A stretch of DNA of 64,000 bases from Peronospora farinosa (GCA_947646735.1 CANTFK010000800.1:124001-188000); one strand, 5' to 3'; shown: positions 1 to 12,175, counted from the stretch's first letter. Program-made: numbers and translations. Notes: a model not told the origin generated them from the sequence alone.

Positions 1-470
1 GAGGAAAAATGCAGTCCAAACTCGTCCAGTAAAGATTATATATCGGCACGCGTAGCCGAGGTCGGTATTTCCCGTTTACGCCTCCATCGCAACCACATCT
101 TGCACATCTCTTCATCACCACTCGAACGTTCAATCTCGCGGCAAGCGTACTGGCCCCAGACGCGAGAAATCTTCGAATGTGTTCGCGGATGGTTAGGCAC
201 CGCCACGTTGGACGGTGCCAGGAGTTGCTCCCCTTCGTACCTCGTTTTACTTAAGGGAGTTGGTCCGCGGGTGATGTTCGTGGCCATGTTTGTCTACGAG
301 CACCCAGCTACAGGTAATGATGCCGTGATTTAATTGAATCGTATTATTTCTTGTATTTTGTCGCACTCAAGAGTGTGTGCTAATTTGTAAAGGAGTGATT
401 TAAAGGGGTGTACCGTTACACAAGTAGCCATACTTATCATCACATTCCATAAGTAATTATATGCTTCAAC
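1..470. other. Unassigned left flank
   Basis: No recognisable domain. A short open frame lies on the + strand at 100-333 (77 codons) and one on the - strand at 36-287 (83 codons), overlapping each other; neither resembles a family I know. From about 334 to 470 the sequence is AT-rich and non-coding. It may be the remains of an older repeat or a host fragment into which TE-A inserted. Confidence 0.3.
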
Positions 471-791
471 TGTAACGGGGAAACCTATAACATAATTAGT
501 TATAGGAATAATACATAATTACATATGAAGGCATAGGGTCGTATCCGATTAGCGGATACTGCGCGTCATTATATCATTAGTATATTCTTGGGCTTGCTGG
601 ACCCAACAATCAGCTAATAATGAATTGACTTTCATTTTTGAGTGGTTCCCATGAGCTAGGGAACATATTCGCACTTACTGCGAATTAAAACTAAAACAAA
701 AATAAAACAGAGTTATATTTACGAGTTAATTAAGAGCGCTTCCTCAACGCCCTTTTAGTGTAAGACGGTAACGGGTCCTTAGCCCGCTACA
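471..791 (+). repeat. TE-A 5' LTR
   Basis: A 321-bp direct repeat, starting TGTAACGGGG and ending CCCGCTACA, matched by 6735-7053. The extended inverted ends (TGTAACGGGG / CCGCTACA) resemble those of TE-B, TE-C and TE-F LTRs. Two bases later, at 794, comes TGGTAGCACTT, a primer binding site of the kind that pairs with a tRNA ending ...GCUACCA, as in initiator-Met-type tRNAs (the tRNA identity is inferred). Confidence 0.9.
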
Positions 792-793
792 CC

Positions 794-806
794 TGGTAGC
801 ACTTCG
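794..806 (+). other. TE-A primer binding site
   Basis: TGGTAGCACTTCG begins two bases after the LTR end. The same TGGTAGCACT word follows the 5' LTRs of TE-B1, TE-B2, TE-C1 and TE-C2, so these families share one tRNA primer type. Confidence 0.75.
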
Positions 807-817
807 TAGTCCTTCCA

Positions 818-1664
818 ATGGCCAGATTCGAGATGAACATGGGCGAGTCTTCGGTGGCTCCAGCGGTCTCGCTGGAGCATTCTGATTTCCCACATCTCAC
901 CTCGGTGGAGTGGCAGCCACCGCGGCGGTGTCTGGCGAAACTATCGTGACGTCGCTGCTGAGCACAGCGACGTCCGATGATCAACGTGCCCCCATCCAAG
1001 ACTTTATGGTGCGCGAGCTCGACGAAGCGAATCGACGAGTATTGAATCCCTCGTGCACTTCGCACCATGACGATATCAAGATGGATACGTCTACTCCGGC
1101 GATGGTACGGATAGTCTCCCTCTTAATCGCTGGTTTCGCGAGGCTGATATTGCGATAGCGTCAAGATTGGCTTCTCGTTCCGACAGGCGAGATTACGTGC
1201 AGAAGACACGACACCTATCTTCGTGTGTTACCACGCAGCCAATTGACGTGGCCTCACAAGTCCATGTCTTCGTCTTTGGTATGCAGGAGTGCATGACGCA
1301 TTACTGCCTTACACGTGCTAAGCCAAAGTCCCTCGAGGAGGCATTTGCCCTCGCGCTTCGTGAGGATTACACTGTCGCGTCATCGTACTTGCACGCAGCG
1401 TCGCAACATCCCCGGACATCTAGCCAAGAACCAACGAAACTCGACACAATCGAGTGTTCTCATGGTGGCGGCAAATCATTAGGCCGCGACATTCTCAATC
1501 CTAACACGATGAAGTGTTTTCGCTGTGGCAAGACACGCCATCTTGCGGCTGTCTGTCGAGCAACAGCGCCGGTGACCATGAACACAGCTGTCTTACGAGG
1601 AGATGCTGTGTCGTCGGTGGTCCCGCCAGAAATTGAGCGGTCCATTAGGTGCGTGGCGACCTAA
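818..1664 (+). pseudogene. gag: TE-A gag remnant
   Basis: Structural capsid-nucleocapsid protein of a Ty3/Gypsy element. The ATG at 818 opens a frame that aligns with the TE-B gag N-terminus (SLEHSDFPHLTSVEW against [15 protein letters not shown]). The frame breaks near 910 and again near 1158. After DIAIASR (about 1150-1165) the sequence jumps to RRDYVQKTRHL, so a block of roughly 60 or more codons present in TE-B gag is missing. The C-terminal part (1167-1664) ends in a zinc knuckle, CFRCGKTRHLAAVC (CX2CX4HX4C), near 1517-1558. The frame closes at 1664. The gene is clearly non-functional. Confidence 0.8.
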
Positions 1665-1699
1665 TACCAAGAATGGACCCGAGTACTCAGATGGCAGCT

Positions 1700-2295
1700 C
1701 GGGCTCCTAGCCCCAAAATGATTCATACTCACTTCAATGCCACCACCATGCGCGATGATTCTAGACTAGTCTCATCTTTGCTGGAGTGAAGCGACCACTC
1801 CGAGCGTTGTTGGGTTCAAATGCATTCAGCAACTTCTTCTGTGAATCCTTTTTGTCCCTTCTCCCGTCGACTGTCACGGTTCGAGAAGGTCCAGGTGAAA
1901 TCGATGTCAAACTTACTGATGGACAACCAAAACGTGTTCCGCGTAAAACAGTGGTTTTACCGTACACCTTCGACGAATTCCAGAGTAATGGAGAATTATT
2001 GGTGTACGAGATGAATTGTGCATTTGATTACATACTTGGGATACCGTGGCTGTCACGGTATCAGCCGAAGATAGATTGGCTATCTCGTTCCGTCAAACGA
2101 CGAAGCGATTATGACGTCAGTGAAGTGTTCGCGGATTTGCTGGTCGCGTCATCCGATTGGTCTCACGTCAGGGTCGTGAACGAACTCGCCACAACTATTA
2201 GTCAACACAGAGAGAGCGATGGCCCTCTGTGCGCAGTATGCTCCGTTACACTGATGAAGCCACAGAACGGGGCCGCATACACAGACATCTACTGA
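1700..2295 (+). pseudogene. TE-A aspartic protease remnant
   Basis: Retroviral-type aspartic protease domain that would mature Gag-Pol. The stretch RPLRALLGSNAF (about 1789-1824) aligns with RPLRALLDSGATYN in TE-B2, so the catalytic Asp-Ser-Gly is replaced by Gly-Ser-Asn and the enzyme is dead. Downstream, VREGPGEIDVKLTDG and ILGIPWLSRYQPKIDWL match the flap and the ILGxPWL hydrophobic motif of the family. The open frame 1786-2295 runs on into the protease-RT linker. Confidence 0.75.
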
Positions 2296-2600
2296 ACAGG
2301 GGTTCCCGATCAATTTCGAGGCGGTCGAGCAGGGGTTCCCTCGTACAAACACATCGGACGAGCAGAGGCTCCCAAATTTCAACGAGGCGGTCGATCAGGG
2401 TCTATCGCGTACAAGCACATCGGTTGAGCAGAGGCTCCCGCAAACAAGTAAGGTGGTCGAAGACGAGCTCCCGCCTCTGATTTACGAGAATGGGCGACCT
2501 ATGGATCCGCATGAGACCGACGTGGTGGAGACAGAGCTCCCACGTCTAGCGGTGGTACATCCTCACCCTGTGATATCTACGTGCCAGTCTCGAGCAGGGG
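2292..2600 (+). repeat. Coding minisatellite in the TE-A protease-RT linker
   Basis: Imperfect tandem units of about 36-39 bp containing CAGGGGTTCCC or CAGAGGCTCCC, with the consensus VEQG(F/L)P in the frame that continues the protease. The same repeat type occurs in the same place in TE-B1 and TE-B2, with different copy numbers. Confidence 0.7.
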
Positions 2601-2705
2601 CTCGAGACGCAAGATAATGTGCAAGAAAGGAGCACGCCGATCAGTGAGGCGACGACATTAACGTCAAAAGCTTATGCAGATGATCACGTAGTGACGGAAT
2701 CCGTA

Positions 2706-4345
2706 TATGCGCTTGAATATGTGGAGGGATCTCCACGTCGTGGCCGCTAACATTGAGGTAGCGAGCACATCGTGCACTGCTGCAGAGACCACATCTCTGC
2801 CAGACCTTACATGGAAAGACTTCCTTCATGACCTCAATGCCGGCGACATCGAGCAAGTGTGCATCGTTTCAGCCACCAAAGCAGCCAGTGAAGAAGTTCT
2901 GGAGGCTCGCCCAAAGAGCGCCGAGCCTAAATCAGCGCGCGAAGAACGCTTCGCGGCACAGTCTTGGGATGCTCTTCGTGCTTCGAACAACCCTGTATAC
3001 GATATCGCCCGTGAGTACGCCGATATTTTCCCGGAGAAAATTTCAGCTGAGCGTCCGGCGGATCGTGGTGTGCGGCACGAGATAGATCTCGTGCCAGGAT
3101 CGAAATACTGCGTGACAAGGCAGTGGACGCTACCGCGCGACCAAGTCATCGCTATTGATGAATTTTTCGAGGGTCACGGCAAGGCTGGCCATGTCCGCGA
3201 GACATTCAAGTCCGACTTTCTGTGTACAGAAATCCACCGGCGGTTGGCGCATTGTGCACGCCTTCAACAAGCCGAATGACGCCACTATCCCGGCTCAAGC
3301 GCCTATCCCTCGAAAAGACATGGTATTGAATACCATGTCCGGGAGAGCGCCATAGATCTGACAGACGGTTTCTATCAGATCCTGATGAGGGACAGTGACA
3401 TTCCGTTCACTGCGGCCGTCATCCCAAGTGGGATGCTTTGGGAGTGGTTAGTCATGCCACAAGGTCTTAAGAACGCTCCAGCTACGTTCAATCAGATGGT
3501 GACACAAGTTCTTTGTCCGTTTCGCGATTTCGCACCGAGCTACTTTGACGACATTTTTTGTTCACAGCCGCGCTGACCAAAATCTAAGCGCTACGTAGGT
3601 ACACCTTCGACACTTGAAGCAGGTGTTTCAAGTTATGCGCGAGAATAAATTGTATGAGAATTTATAGAAATGTGTCTTCTGCGCTCCCGAGATTCCAGTA
3701 TTCGGATGCTACATCAGCAAGGAAGGTGTCCGCGCTGATCCTGAGAAGATCACATCGATTTGTTCCTGGCCAACGCACAGGAACCAAACTGAATTACGTC
3801 AATGGCTCGGTCTGGCGAATTACTTGCATAAGTATACAAAGAACTATGCTGAGCTAATTCAGCCATTATCGACTTTGCTCAAGAAAGATGCAGTCTGGTT
3901 ATGGACGGCAGAACATTAATCTGCCTTCGACTCCGTGAAGAATAGCTTGTCCGAGTTGATGCTACCTGACAATTCCAAGCCATTCCACGTCGTATGTGAC
4001 GCGAGCAATTTCGCTATAGGATGTGCCCTCATGCAATTTGGTGACGAGGGTCGTGAGCGCGTCGTGAGTTTTCAATCACGACAGATGAAACCTGCCGAGA
4101 AAAATTATCCGGTACACGACAAGGAACTTTTGGCTATGCGTTACGCGCTAATCAAGTTTAGAGTATATTTGCTCGGCGAAAAGATATTTCCAATCTACAA
4201 AGATCACGCATCATTGCGTACCGCCATCAAGAGTCCTCACTTGTCCCAGCGTATGGCACGGTGGTTGTCATTTTTCGCCGAGTATAATTTTGCGGTACAT
4301 TACAAGCCTGGCAAGAATAATATTCTCGCTGACGCGCTTTTACGA
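2706..4345 (+). pseudogene. pol: TE-A reverse transcriptase and RNase H remnant
   Basis: RT copies element RNA into DNA and RNase H removes the RNA. The N-terminal part (2707-3190) ends with GVRHEIDLVPGSKYCVTRQ, the conserved entry to the Gypsy RT. A frameshift near 3200 leads to GGWRIVHAFNK. Another break near 3350 leads to WLVMPQGLKNAPATFN (motif B) and SYFDDIF (catalytic motif C, about 3538-3558). The thumb and connection follow (SICSWPT, LANYLHKYTKNYA), with a stop near 3917. RNase H (3935-4345) keeps its acidic positions: VVCDASNFAIG, KELLAMRYAL, YKDHASLR and ILADALLR. At least three frameshifts and one stop inactivate it. Confidence 0.85.
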
Positions 4346-5580
4346 CATTCCAGCTCGCGGATACCTGGGTCGCGAAATGACGTTTGCGGCTATTTTCCTC
4401 GTGTTTTTCTAAACACGAATGTATAAGTACATCCAGAAATGGGTGCGCTTCTGTGAAACCTGCGCCATCTTCACAAGCCCCATTGCGTCTGCTTCCGATT
4501 GCTACGGGAACCTGGCGTTCGGTCAGCATATATTTTAACTTTGGACTTCCACCGGATGCACAGAAACGCACGGTCGTTAAGGTATTAGTGGATCGATTCA
4601 GCATACTGGTATGGTACATTTATCTACGGTCTTCATTCATGTACGTGGGCAAAGACGACAGCGAAGATCTTCAATGATCTTATCTCCAGGCATCACGGCT
4701 TGCCAAAGTGTATTGTTTCAGACCGTGACCCGCGTTACACTTCGGCTTTCAAAGCCGAATTATTTCAGCTATTAGGCACACAGTTGATTATGTCTACGGC
4801 GGCCCATCCAGAGACGCATTGGCAAACGGAGCGCGTGAACAGAGTGCTCGAAGATGTCTTGCGCAGTTATGCAACATCGTTCTCATCATGGAGTTCATTT
4901 CTTCCACTTGCAGAGTTTGCAATCAACAATGCTGTCCATGCGTCAACCGCATTGACTCCCTTTTCGTTATCAACGCGAGGCATCCTCGCGTTCCGGCGCT
5001 GCTTGCTCTCTCAGCTTCAGAACACTCTGTCTCCAAGCTTGTTGGGGGAGTATCTACGGATGGAATTGCGCCGAAACTATTGATGATTGATTACGATGAA
5101 GTTATAGTTGCTGTATATGCACCTAAAACTGGTAACTTCGTGGCCAACGGCATATCGACTCCTAACGCGATGCTTTCCATCGCGTCTCCCGTTGCCAATT
5201 TTGCTCCAAAAGAGGTTTTGTCGCTTGTAAGCTCGGCTGCAGTAACCGAATTTCTACTATTACGACAAAGAATTACGCGTTTTGTGCGTGATGCATTACA
5301 AGAGGCAGTCGACAAGCAAAAGGAGAATGCAGACAGAAGAGGTCGAAAGAATATGTTGATATTTCGAGAAGGTGACAGAGTATTGTTATCAACAAGTGGA
5401 TTACTGAACACCTCAGTGACGAATTTAGGCGCTGATAAGTTATCGCCAAGATATATCGGCCCATTTCGTGTTGTTAACGTGAATGGTGACGCTTACACGC
5501 TAGACATACCTACATCTATGCGTTTGCACTCGACGTTTTACGTCGGGCGCCTCAAGGCTTACCTGCCGGCGGATCTCCCT
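4346..5580 (+). pseudogene. TE-A integrase remnant
   Basis: DDE integrase. The region between RNase H and the zinc-binding HHCC segment is deleted; only WVRFCETC (about 4440-4465) remains of the zinc finger. The first catalytic Asp is lost (YFNFGLPPD where MDFxFGLPxD is expected, about 4532). The second survives in SDRDPRYTSAF (about 4720) and the Glu in QTERVNRVLED (about 4822). There is a frame change near 4950, and the frame continues through HPRVPALLAL, the KQKENADRRGRKN segment (about 5316) and the SH3-like C-terminal domain (SPRYIGPFRVVNVNGDAYTLDI, LHSTFYVGRLKAYLP, about 5450-5570). Broken by frameshifts, so non-functional. Confidence 0.82.
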
Positions 5581-6226
5581 TCGAATCTTCCCCGCTCTTC
5601 TGTGCCGGCTAGAAAGACATCCCTTGACGACGACGTTGACGACGACTGGGACCAAGTCCTGCCCGAACGCGTGCAGACTCGATCTGCTGGGGTCCTCCGA
5701 ACGCAGTCGTCTCAAGTTGACGTAGGCGCTCAACCAGTAGCTGCTCACGTCGAGTCCGCTCAGCAGCCTCAGTCGCAGCATCCGCACGATCTTGAGCTCT
5801 ATCAACCATCTCGCGAGCATCAAGTAGAGCATTCTTCGATTCCTCGGCTTCAGCGCGGAGTAGGCGCAGCTCATCATTCGACTGTACAGGCGTCCGATTG
5901 CGAGAATCGACGCTCATCGCCAGAGGTCTTCCGTAGTGATGCTCCTCCTCCCTTAGTAGATGCATCGGGTGCGCGACGCTGGATTGTCGACCAAATTGTC
6001 GATCACGAGGATCATAAGTCCCAGGCGCCGAGTAACAACTCGGCGCCCATGAAGAAGCGTGTCGAGAAACATTACAGGGTTCGCTGATTGGGATATTTTC
6101 CGGCGGACGACAATACATGGGGACCTCCAATTATACTGGCTCAGGATGTTCCAGACGTAGTCGAGTATTATGAGTCTCGTAGGGAGACGGCGATCACGAG
6201 AGATGCTGCCGATTCCGACCATTAAT
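5581..6226 (+). pseudogene. TE-A integrase tail with chromodomain
   Basis: A 120-residue Ser/Gln/Asp-rich linker (5581-5960) leads into a chromodomain: RRWIVDQIVDHED (about 5970-6008), then EKHYRVR, an in-frame TGA at 6085-6087 where the conserved Trp of the xxVxWxGY motif is expected, then LGYFPADDNTWGP and a final helix ending YYESRRETA near 6190. Chromodomains on Gypsy integrases bind histone marks and steer insertion. The linker region carries a long open frame on the opposite strand (see 5609-6130). Confidence 0.8.
5609..6130 (-). CDS. TE-A antisense coiled-coil ORF (possible remnant of an accessory gene)
   Basis: A 173-codon open frame antisense to the linker and chromodomain. The first 55 residues are read opposite the well-conserved chromodomain and may be a shadow. 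Residues about 80-155 have strong coiled-coil character (NDELRLLRAEAEESKNALL, REQLLVERLRQLETTAF), and the protein ends in a basic tail (RRQRRRQG). TE-C has an antisense coiled coil at exactly the same place, which is the main reason to take this frame seriously. No homology is claimed; codon-bias artefacts of reading a Gln/Ser-rich linker backwards are possible. Confidence 0.4.
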   Translation of the reverse strand: MEVPMYCRPPENIPISEPCNVSRHASSWAPSCYSAPGTYDPRDRQFGRQSSVAHPMHLLREEEHHYGRPLAMSVDSRNRTPVQSNDELRLLRAEAEESKNALLDAREMVDRAQDRADAATEAAERTRREQLLVERLRQLETTAFGGPQQIESARVRAGLGPSRRQRRRQGMSF

Positions 6227-6720
6227 TCGTGAGCCTTGATGCTCGCGAGCAACAGAGCTACGACGAAGAGTCTCGAGCGATTCCGTAAATTATTACGAGG
6301 CTCGCGAAAACATGGATAGTATCACAGTTGTTTGTGATTACGTGAAATGCCATAGCGAATCGATTTTGACGCACTTGATATCGAAATAGTGACATAACTA
6401 TTAAGAAATTAGTGCTAAACCACTGCATCAACTGAATGATAGCGAATGAAATACTTCGTTATTTTTATAGATTTTTTTGGATGATTAAAGCCGATTAAGA
6501 CGTATAGCGACCACGTAATCAAGTAAGCGTCCGTGAACTATGTTGTCTGCCCCCTGCAGACCGTACGGTTGCTGTCGTCAGGGAATTTTTTTTGCGCGCG
6601 CGGCCAGGGCCCATGCTGATCTGTTGTGAGTCACTGAGCAATTCCGAGGTTGTGTCGTTGCATTTTTGGTGAAAAGGATCCTTTTCATGTTATGTGCTTG
6701 CGTTTAAGTAATCACAATTT
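6227..6720. other. TE-A 3' non-coding segment
   Basis: About 490 bp between the chromodomain and the polypurine tract. I see no open frame of note on either strand, and no repeat. Confidence 0.5.
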
Positions 6721-6734
6721 AAAGAGAAGGGTAA
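6721..6734 (+). other. TE-A polypurine tract
   Basis: AAAGAGAAGGGTAA lies directly before the 3' LTR. Its purine run and position fit the plus-strand primer site. Confidence 0.7.
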
Positions 6735-7053
6735 TGTAATGGGGCAACCTATAACATAAGTAGTTATAGGAATAATACATAATTACATATGAAGGCATAG
6801 GGTCGTATCCGATTAGCGGATACTGCGCGTCATTATATCATTAGTATATTCTTGGGCTTGCCAGACCCAATAATCAGCCAATAATGAATTGACTTTCATT
6901 TTTGAGTGGTTCCCATGAGCTAGAGAACATATTCGCACTTACTGCGAATTAAAACTAAAACAAAAATAAAACAGAGTTATATTTACGAGTTAATTAAGAG
7001 CGTCCTTAACGAACTTTTAGTGTAAGGCGGTAACGAGCCCTTTTTTCGTTATA
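6735..7053 (+). repeat. TE-A 3' LTR
   Basis: Matches 471-791 almost base for base (starts TGTAATGGGG), but the last 30 bp have drifted and the expected TACA end reads TATA. The five bases flanking the two LTRs (tcaac and ttgga) do not match, so no target duplication is seen and one border has probably been rearranged. Confidence 0.88.
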
Positions 7054-7278
7054 TTGGAGTATAAACCCCGACACAACCATGTCATCAATTGTTCTCGCCA
7101 AATTAATCAGCACGTAGTTGGCAGTAGGTGACTGCTTACCTGAAGACGGGTCAATACGTCCATCGAGCTTACGTGGACTATACGTCACGTGGCGTCAAAG
7201 TAGCAGTCCTTGCCTTCGATCGGGTTACTACATTCACGCTCAAATACCGTGAGCTGCACTCGATACTTTTGTATCACC
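7054..7278. other. Unassigned segment between TE-A and TE-B1
   Basis: Follows the TE-A 3' LTR and precedes the last recognisable TE-B1 integrase codons. On the minus strand an open stretch (about 7054-7188) contains CTTCAGGTAAGC, which looks like a splice donor, but nothing else supports a host exon. It could be decayed TE-B1 integrase. Confidence 0.3.
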
Positions 7279-8300
7279 TTAATTCCTCCCCAGCGTGGAG
7301 CCACTAGGAACCCCGTGGGTCGCCCTAACGGCAGGAAGAGTAGGAACTCGAGGGTGAAGAGGCGAATTTTCAAAATGGCGTTAACCCTTTTAATGCGTGT
7401 AAGGCGTTGTTAGGTGCTAACTCAGCGAGTAAAAAAAGGCACTCCAACTTGTAAATGCCGTAGAGTAACTTGGAATAACGTCTTCGAGTACCCGGTTCAC
7501 GCTCTTGGTTTGCCCATCCAATTCCGGATGAGCCGCAGTCGACATCAGCTGTTTAGTACCGAGAAGCTCTAACAGTGACGTCCAAAAATGCGGATGTGAA
7601 TCGCGGATCACGGTCCGAAACAATATTTTCTGGCAGGCTATGATGACGGAACACCGCGTCAGTAAAGTGCGCCGCGGTCTCGGCCGCGGTGATCTAAGCG
7701 TGAACAGGCACTGGATGTGTCATCTTGCTGAATCTGTCAACAAAATCCAGGATGCCCGTTCGTGCTTGAATATCGGGCGCAAGCCCGAAGATGAAGGTCA
7801 TCAAAACTGATCGCCAGGCCTCAGCCGCAATCGGCAACAATCGCAAGGGAGCCTGCGACGATGGAGATGGCTTCACACGCTGGCATATTTCGCACGTTCG
7901 GATCCAGTTGCGTACCCACTTCTACATGTGGGGCCAAAAGAAGTCTCTAGACACAGCCGCGAAAGTCCTTTCGCGGCCTGAATGGCCGCCAGCAGGGGTG
8001 TTGTGATACTCGTGGATGACTTTTACAAGAAAATCCATGTCATTGGCAATCACCGTGCGAGGAGAATCGAATTGGTCGATGCTATACAGAAGCAAATCGC
8101 CATCTAAACTGTATCGATGAATATGGTCGCGCTTGGTACGGGATAATGCTCCCAGTGCAGCATCGCTGGGAGCACGTAGATACTCGATAATGTCTGCATA
8201 ATCTGAGTCACCCTTGTACGCTACGACGATCTCATCAAATAAACACGGCTCGGGTGTACCCGAGTTAAGTTCAGCGATACACACATTGCACATCGGTCAT
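7279..8300 (-). pseudogene. TE-B1 integrase remnant
   Basis: Read on the minus strand: HEYHNTPAGGHSGRERT and CEICQRVKPS (zinc-binding HHCC, about 7845-8030), then VLMTFIFGLAPD (about 7790), in which the first catalytic Asp is replaced. [11 protein letters not shown] survives near 7590-7660 with a frame break. In the segment GQTKSVNRVLED (about 7500) the catalytic Glu has become Lys. Beyond this LLLAELAPNNALHA and HPRVPTLPAV are still readable with frameshifts, to a stop at 7279-7281. The C-terminal domain, chromodomain, polypurine tract and 3' LTR are missing, so the element is 3'-truncated. Confidence 0.8.
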
Positions 8301-9870
8301 CATCATCCTCGTCATCAGTAGCCTGGCGACTCAGAGCAATCCGAGGATCGTAGTCGGGACGTCGTGACAAGGCGTCAGCGAGAATATTGGTCTTGCCTGG
8401 CTTGTAATGCACGACGAAGTTGTACTCAGAGAATAATGAGAGCATCGTGCCATACGTTGGGACAGGTGTGGGCTCTTCATCGATGTGCGCGATGCATGTT
8501 CAGTATACAAAGCAAATGTACGTTGACCAAGAAGATGCACGCGGAACTTGATGAGTGCATAGCGCATCGCTAATAACTCCTTGTCGTGAACCGGATAGTT
8601 CTTCTCAGCTGGCTTCATCTGTCGCGACTGATAGCTCACGACTCGTTCACGGCCCTCATCATCAAATTGCATGAGGGCACAACCGATTGCAAAATCACTG
8701 GCGTCGCAAACCACGTGGAACGGCTTGGAATCGTCTGGTAGGACCAGGACTGGCGCTGACGCCAAGATCTTCTTCACTGCTTCGAAGGCTGCTTCATGCT
8801 TGGGACGCCACAACCACGTGGCGTCTTTCTTCAAGAGTGACGACAAAGGCTGGATAGAACCAGCATAATCCTTCGTATACTTATGCAATAAATTGACCAA
8901 GCCGATCCACCGGCGCAGGCTCCGTAGGGTTCTTGGGTGTGGGCCAAGAACAGATAGACGACACCTTCTCTGGATCAGCTCTAACTCCCGATTTACTCAC
9001 ATAGCAACCCAGCATCGGAATCTCCGGTGCACAAAAGACACACTTTTTGAGATTCGCATACAACTTGTTGTCTTACATAACTTGAACACCTGTTTTCAAA
9101 TGTTGAAGGTGAATTTGGACATCGTTGAGGTTTCCCTCAGCGCTACTGTGGACGAAAATGTCGTCAAAATAAGTTGAAGAAAAGTTCCGAAGGGGTCTCA
9201 ACACTTGAGACACCATACGATGAAAAGTGGCAGGAGCGTTCTTCAATCCTTGTGGCATAATCAGCCACTCCCATCATATACCACTCGGGTTTCTCACCGC
9301 TGTGTGTGGGATATCGTTCGGTCGCAACAGAATCTAATTAAGCCATCGATTAAGTCGATGGCACTGAAGATGACACTTTCTGACATGAAGTTTAGCATTA
9401 TGTCTATCCGGGGAATAGGCATTTGCACAGGAATAGTGGCATCAATTAGCTTATATAACGCATGCACTATCCGCAAGTATCCCGTATTCCTTCTTCACGT
9501 AGAAAGTGGACTCGAATGCGGTGAGATACTCTTACGCACATGACCTGCCTTGCGGCAGCCTTCGAAGAATACGTCAATACCTTCTACTTGACCTCGAGTC
9601 GACGGCCCCTGCCTTGTCACACAATACTTCGACCCTGGCACGAGATAAATCTCGTGCCAAACACCACTGTCAGCAGAAAGTTCAGCCGGGATCTTGTCCG
9701 GGAACACGTCTGCATACTCACGAGCAATGTCGTAGAGACTCTAGCAAAGCCTCCCATGACTGTGACGCAAACCTTTCTTCACGTGTGCTGGATTTGATTC
9801 AGCGCACCGAAGACGCGCCATATGATCTTCGTTCGCCACAGTAATCACCTCGCTGGTGATCAGACCCACA
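8301..9870 (-). pseudogene. pol: TE-B1 reverse transcriptase and RNase H remnant
   Basis: Minus-strand pol core. From the start: FPDKIPAELSADSGVWHEIYLVPGSKYC (about 9600-9707), GLKNAPATFHRMVSQ and TYFDDIF (motifs B and C, 9150-9258), the connection (CVFCAPEIPMLGCYVSKSGV, about 9000-9060), then RNase H in the frame 8331-8900 with VVCDASDFAIGCAL and KELLAMRYALIKF. The third acidic residue of RNase H is altered (YTEHAS, not YTDHAS). Frameshifts occur near 9480, 9280, 9070 and 8460. The order and motifs match TE-A closely. Confidence 0.85.
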
Positions 9871-10622
9871 TGTTCATCTGTGCCTTCCTTAAGGTCACGT
9901 AGGAAATGCTTCCTGGAAATCCCTGGAAGGCTTGTAATGGAAGCCGCATCGCGAGGAGGACTCTCGACTTCAATGTATTGGCGTCTTTGTGACCTCTTTT
10001 CCGCGTACACGAAAAGAGTGGACACATTATAACGCAAAATTCTCTATGCTGTCGTCTTCATCGTGCTTCGAGTCACTGCTAGAAGCTAACGAACCGCAGC
10101 CAGGTGATAAATCATCACCCCTCCTCTAGGCCTGGATGTAATGTTGTAAACACAGGACGGTAGTAAATCATACTTAAACGTCAACACTTGATGCGTGAGC
10201 TCCTGCTCGGCCGCCGTAATCCCGTGTGGGAGCCCCTGCTCAGCCACAAATTGCGCATGTGGGAACTTCAGTTGGGTGATGATGAAAAATGCGGTTTGAC
10301 CATCATGCTCACAAGTTGGGTCTCCTGTCCATCCATGTCACACTCATTGGCGAGCTCCTGCTTGTCGTCACATTTCTCTTGTGGGAGCCCCTGCTCTATC
10401 AAAATGGGTGCAGTTGGGAACCCCGGTTCAACCACTTCATTCACGTACGAAAACCCCTGTTTGACCTCGTCATCCTCATAGTTCTCCTCGCTGTGGAGCG
10501 AGGAGTCACTGTAACTTTTGTCTCGAAAAAGAACAGCACAAGCAGTGCAGAGAGGGACATCGCTCGGTCTGTGCACCGCCAGCGTCGTAGAATCACGATC
10601 CACAACTGTGACGTTCGGCCAG
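9871..10622 (-). pseudogene. TE-B1 protease-RT linker with minisatellite
   Basis: Continues the pol frame upstream of RT (9741-10037) and then, after a disturbed stretch at 10040-10180, contains tandem units with GGGAGCCCCTGCTC or GGGAACCCCGG that encode VEQGLP / VEPGFP repeats (about 10190-10480). It has fewer units than TE-B2, so copy number has changed between the two otherwise near-identical elements. Confidence 0.65.
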
Positions 10623-11000
10623 TCACTTGGAGACACCAAGATATGGGTAAAACACTTCACTGACATCGAACTTGCGTCGACGTCTCACTGATCTGGCTAA
10701 CCAGTCGATCTGGGGCTTATAACGTGCCAACCATGGCATGCCCAGTATGCAATCGAATGCATAATTCATTGCGATCACCAAAAAATTTATCATTACTGCG
10801 AAAACCATCAAACGTATACGGCAACGACACTTTGCGCCGCGATACGCGGTGTGGTTTCCCGTCAGCCAACTTGACGACGACTTGGTCAGGTCCCTCTCGG
10901 ACATGAATGCTGGTAGTCAGAATCGATAAACAAGATTCACGAAAATATTGTATGTTGCTACTGAGTCAAGAAGTGCTCGTAGAGGTCGCCGGACGCCGGC
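10623..11000 (-). pseudogene. TE-B1 aspartic protease remnant
   Basis: Minus strand. Contains the downstream half of the protease (YAFDCILGMPWLARYKPQIDWL) and, upstream, the active-site region, where the TE-B2 DSGA motif reads with Val for Gly (LLDSVATYN). The same frameshifts as in TE-B2 (a T6 run near 10785, and just after the active site) are present, so both copies descend from one already-defective sequence. Confidence 0.72.
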
Positions 11001-11129
11001 GACATGTAAACTGACAATAATTAGACGTGAATCACCATGGCATTTAACCGTGCGCGTAGCGCAAAAGGACTGGAAGGTTGTTCTGCCACCGGGGGGGGGG
11101 CCCGGACCTTCGTTCCAACCAATAAGGCG

Positions 11130-12175
<1,046 letters not shown>

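Noticed and set aside
36..333. Overlapping ORFs on both strands that might be a small host gene
   Set aside because: Both are short, overlap each other, and show no recognisable domain or conserved copy elsewhere in the window.
2826..3149. Minus-strand ORF opposite TE-A RT
   Set aside because: Opposite the conserved RT entry region; shadow frame.
7054..7188. Possible host exon with a splice-donor-like CAGGTAAGC
   Set aside because: One donor-like word is weak evidence; there is no partner exon, and decayed integrase is as likely.
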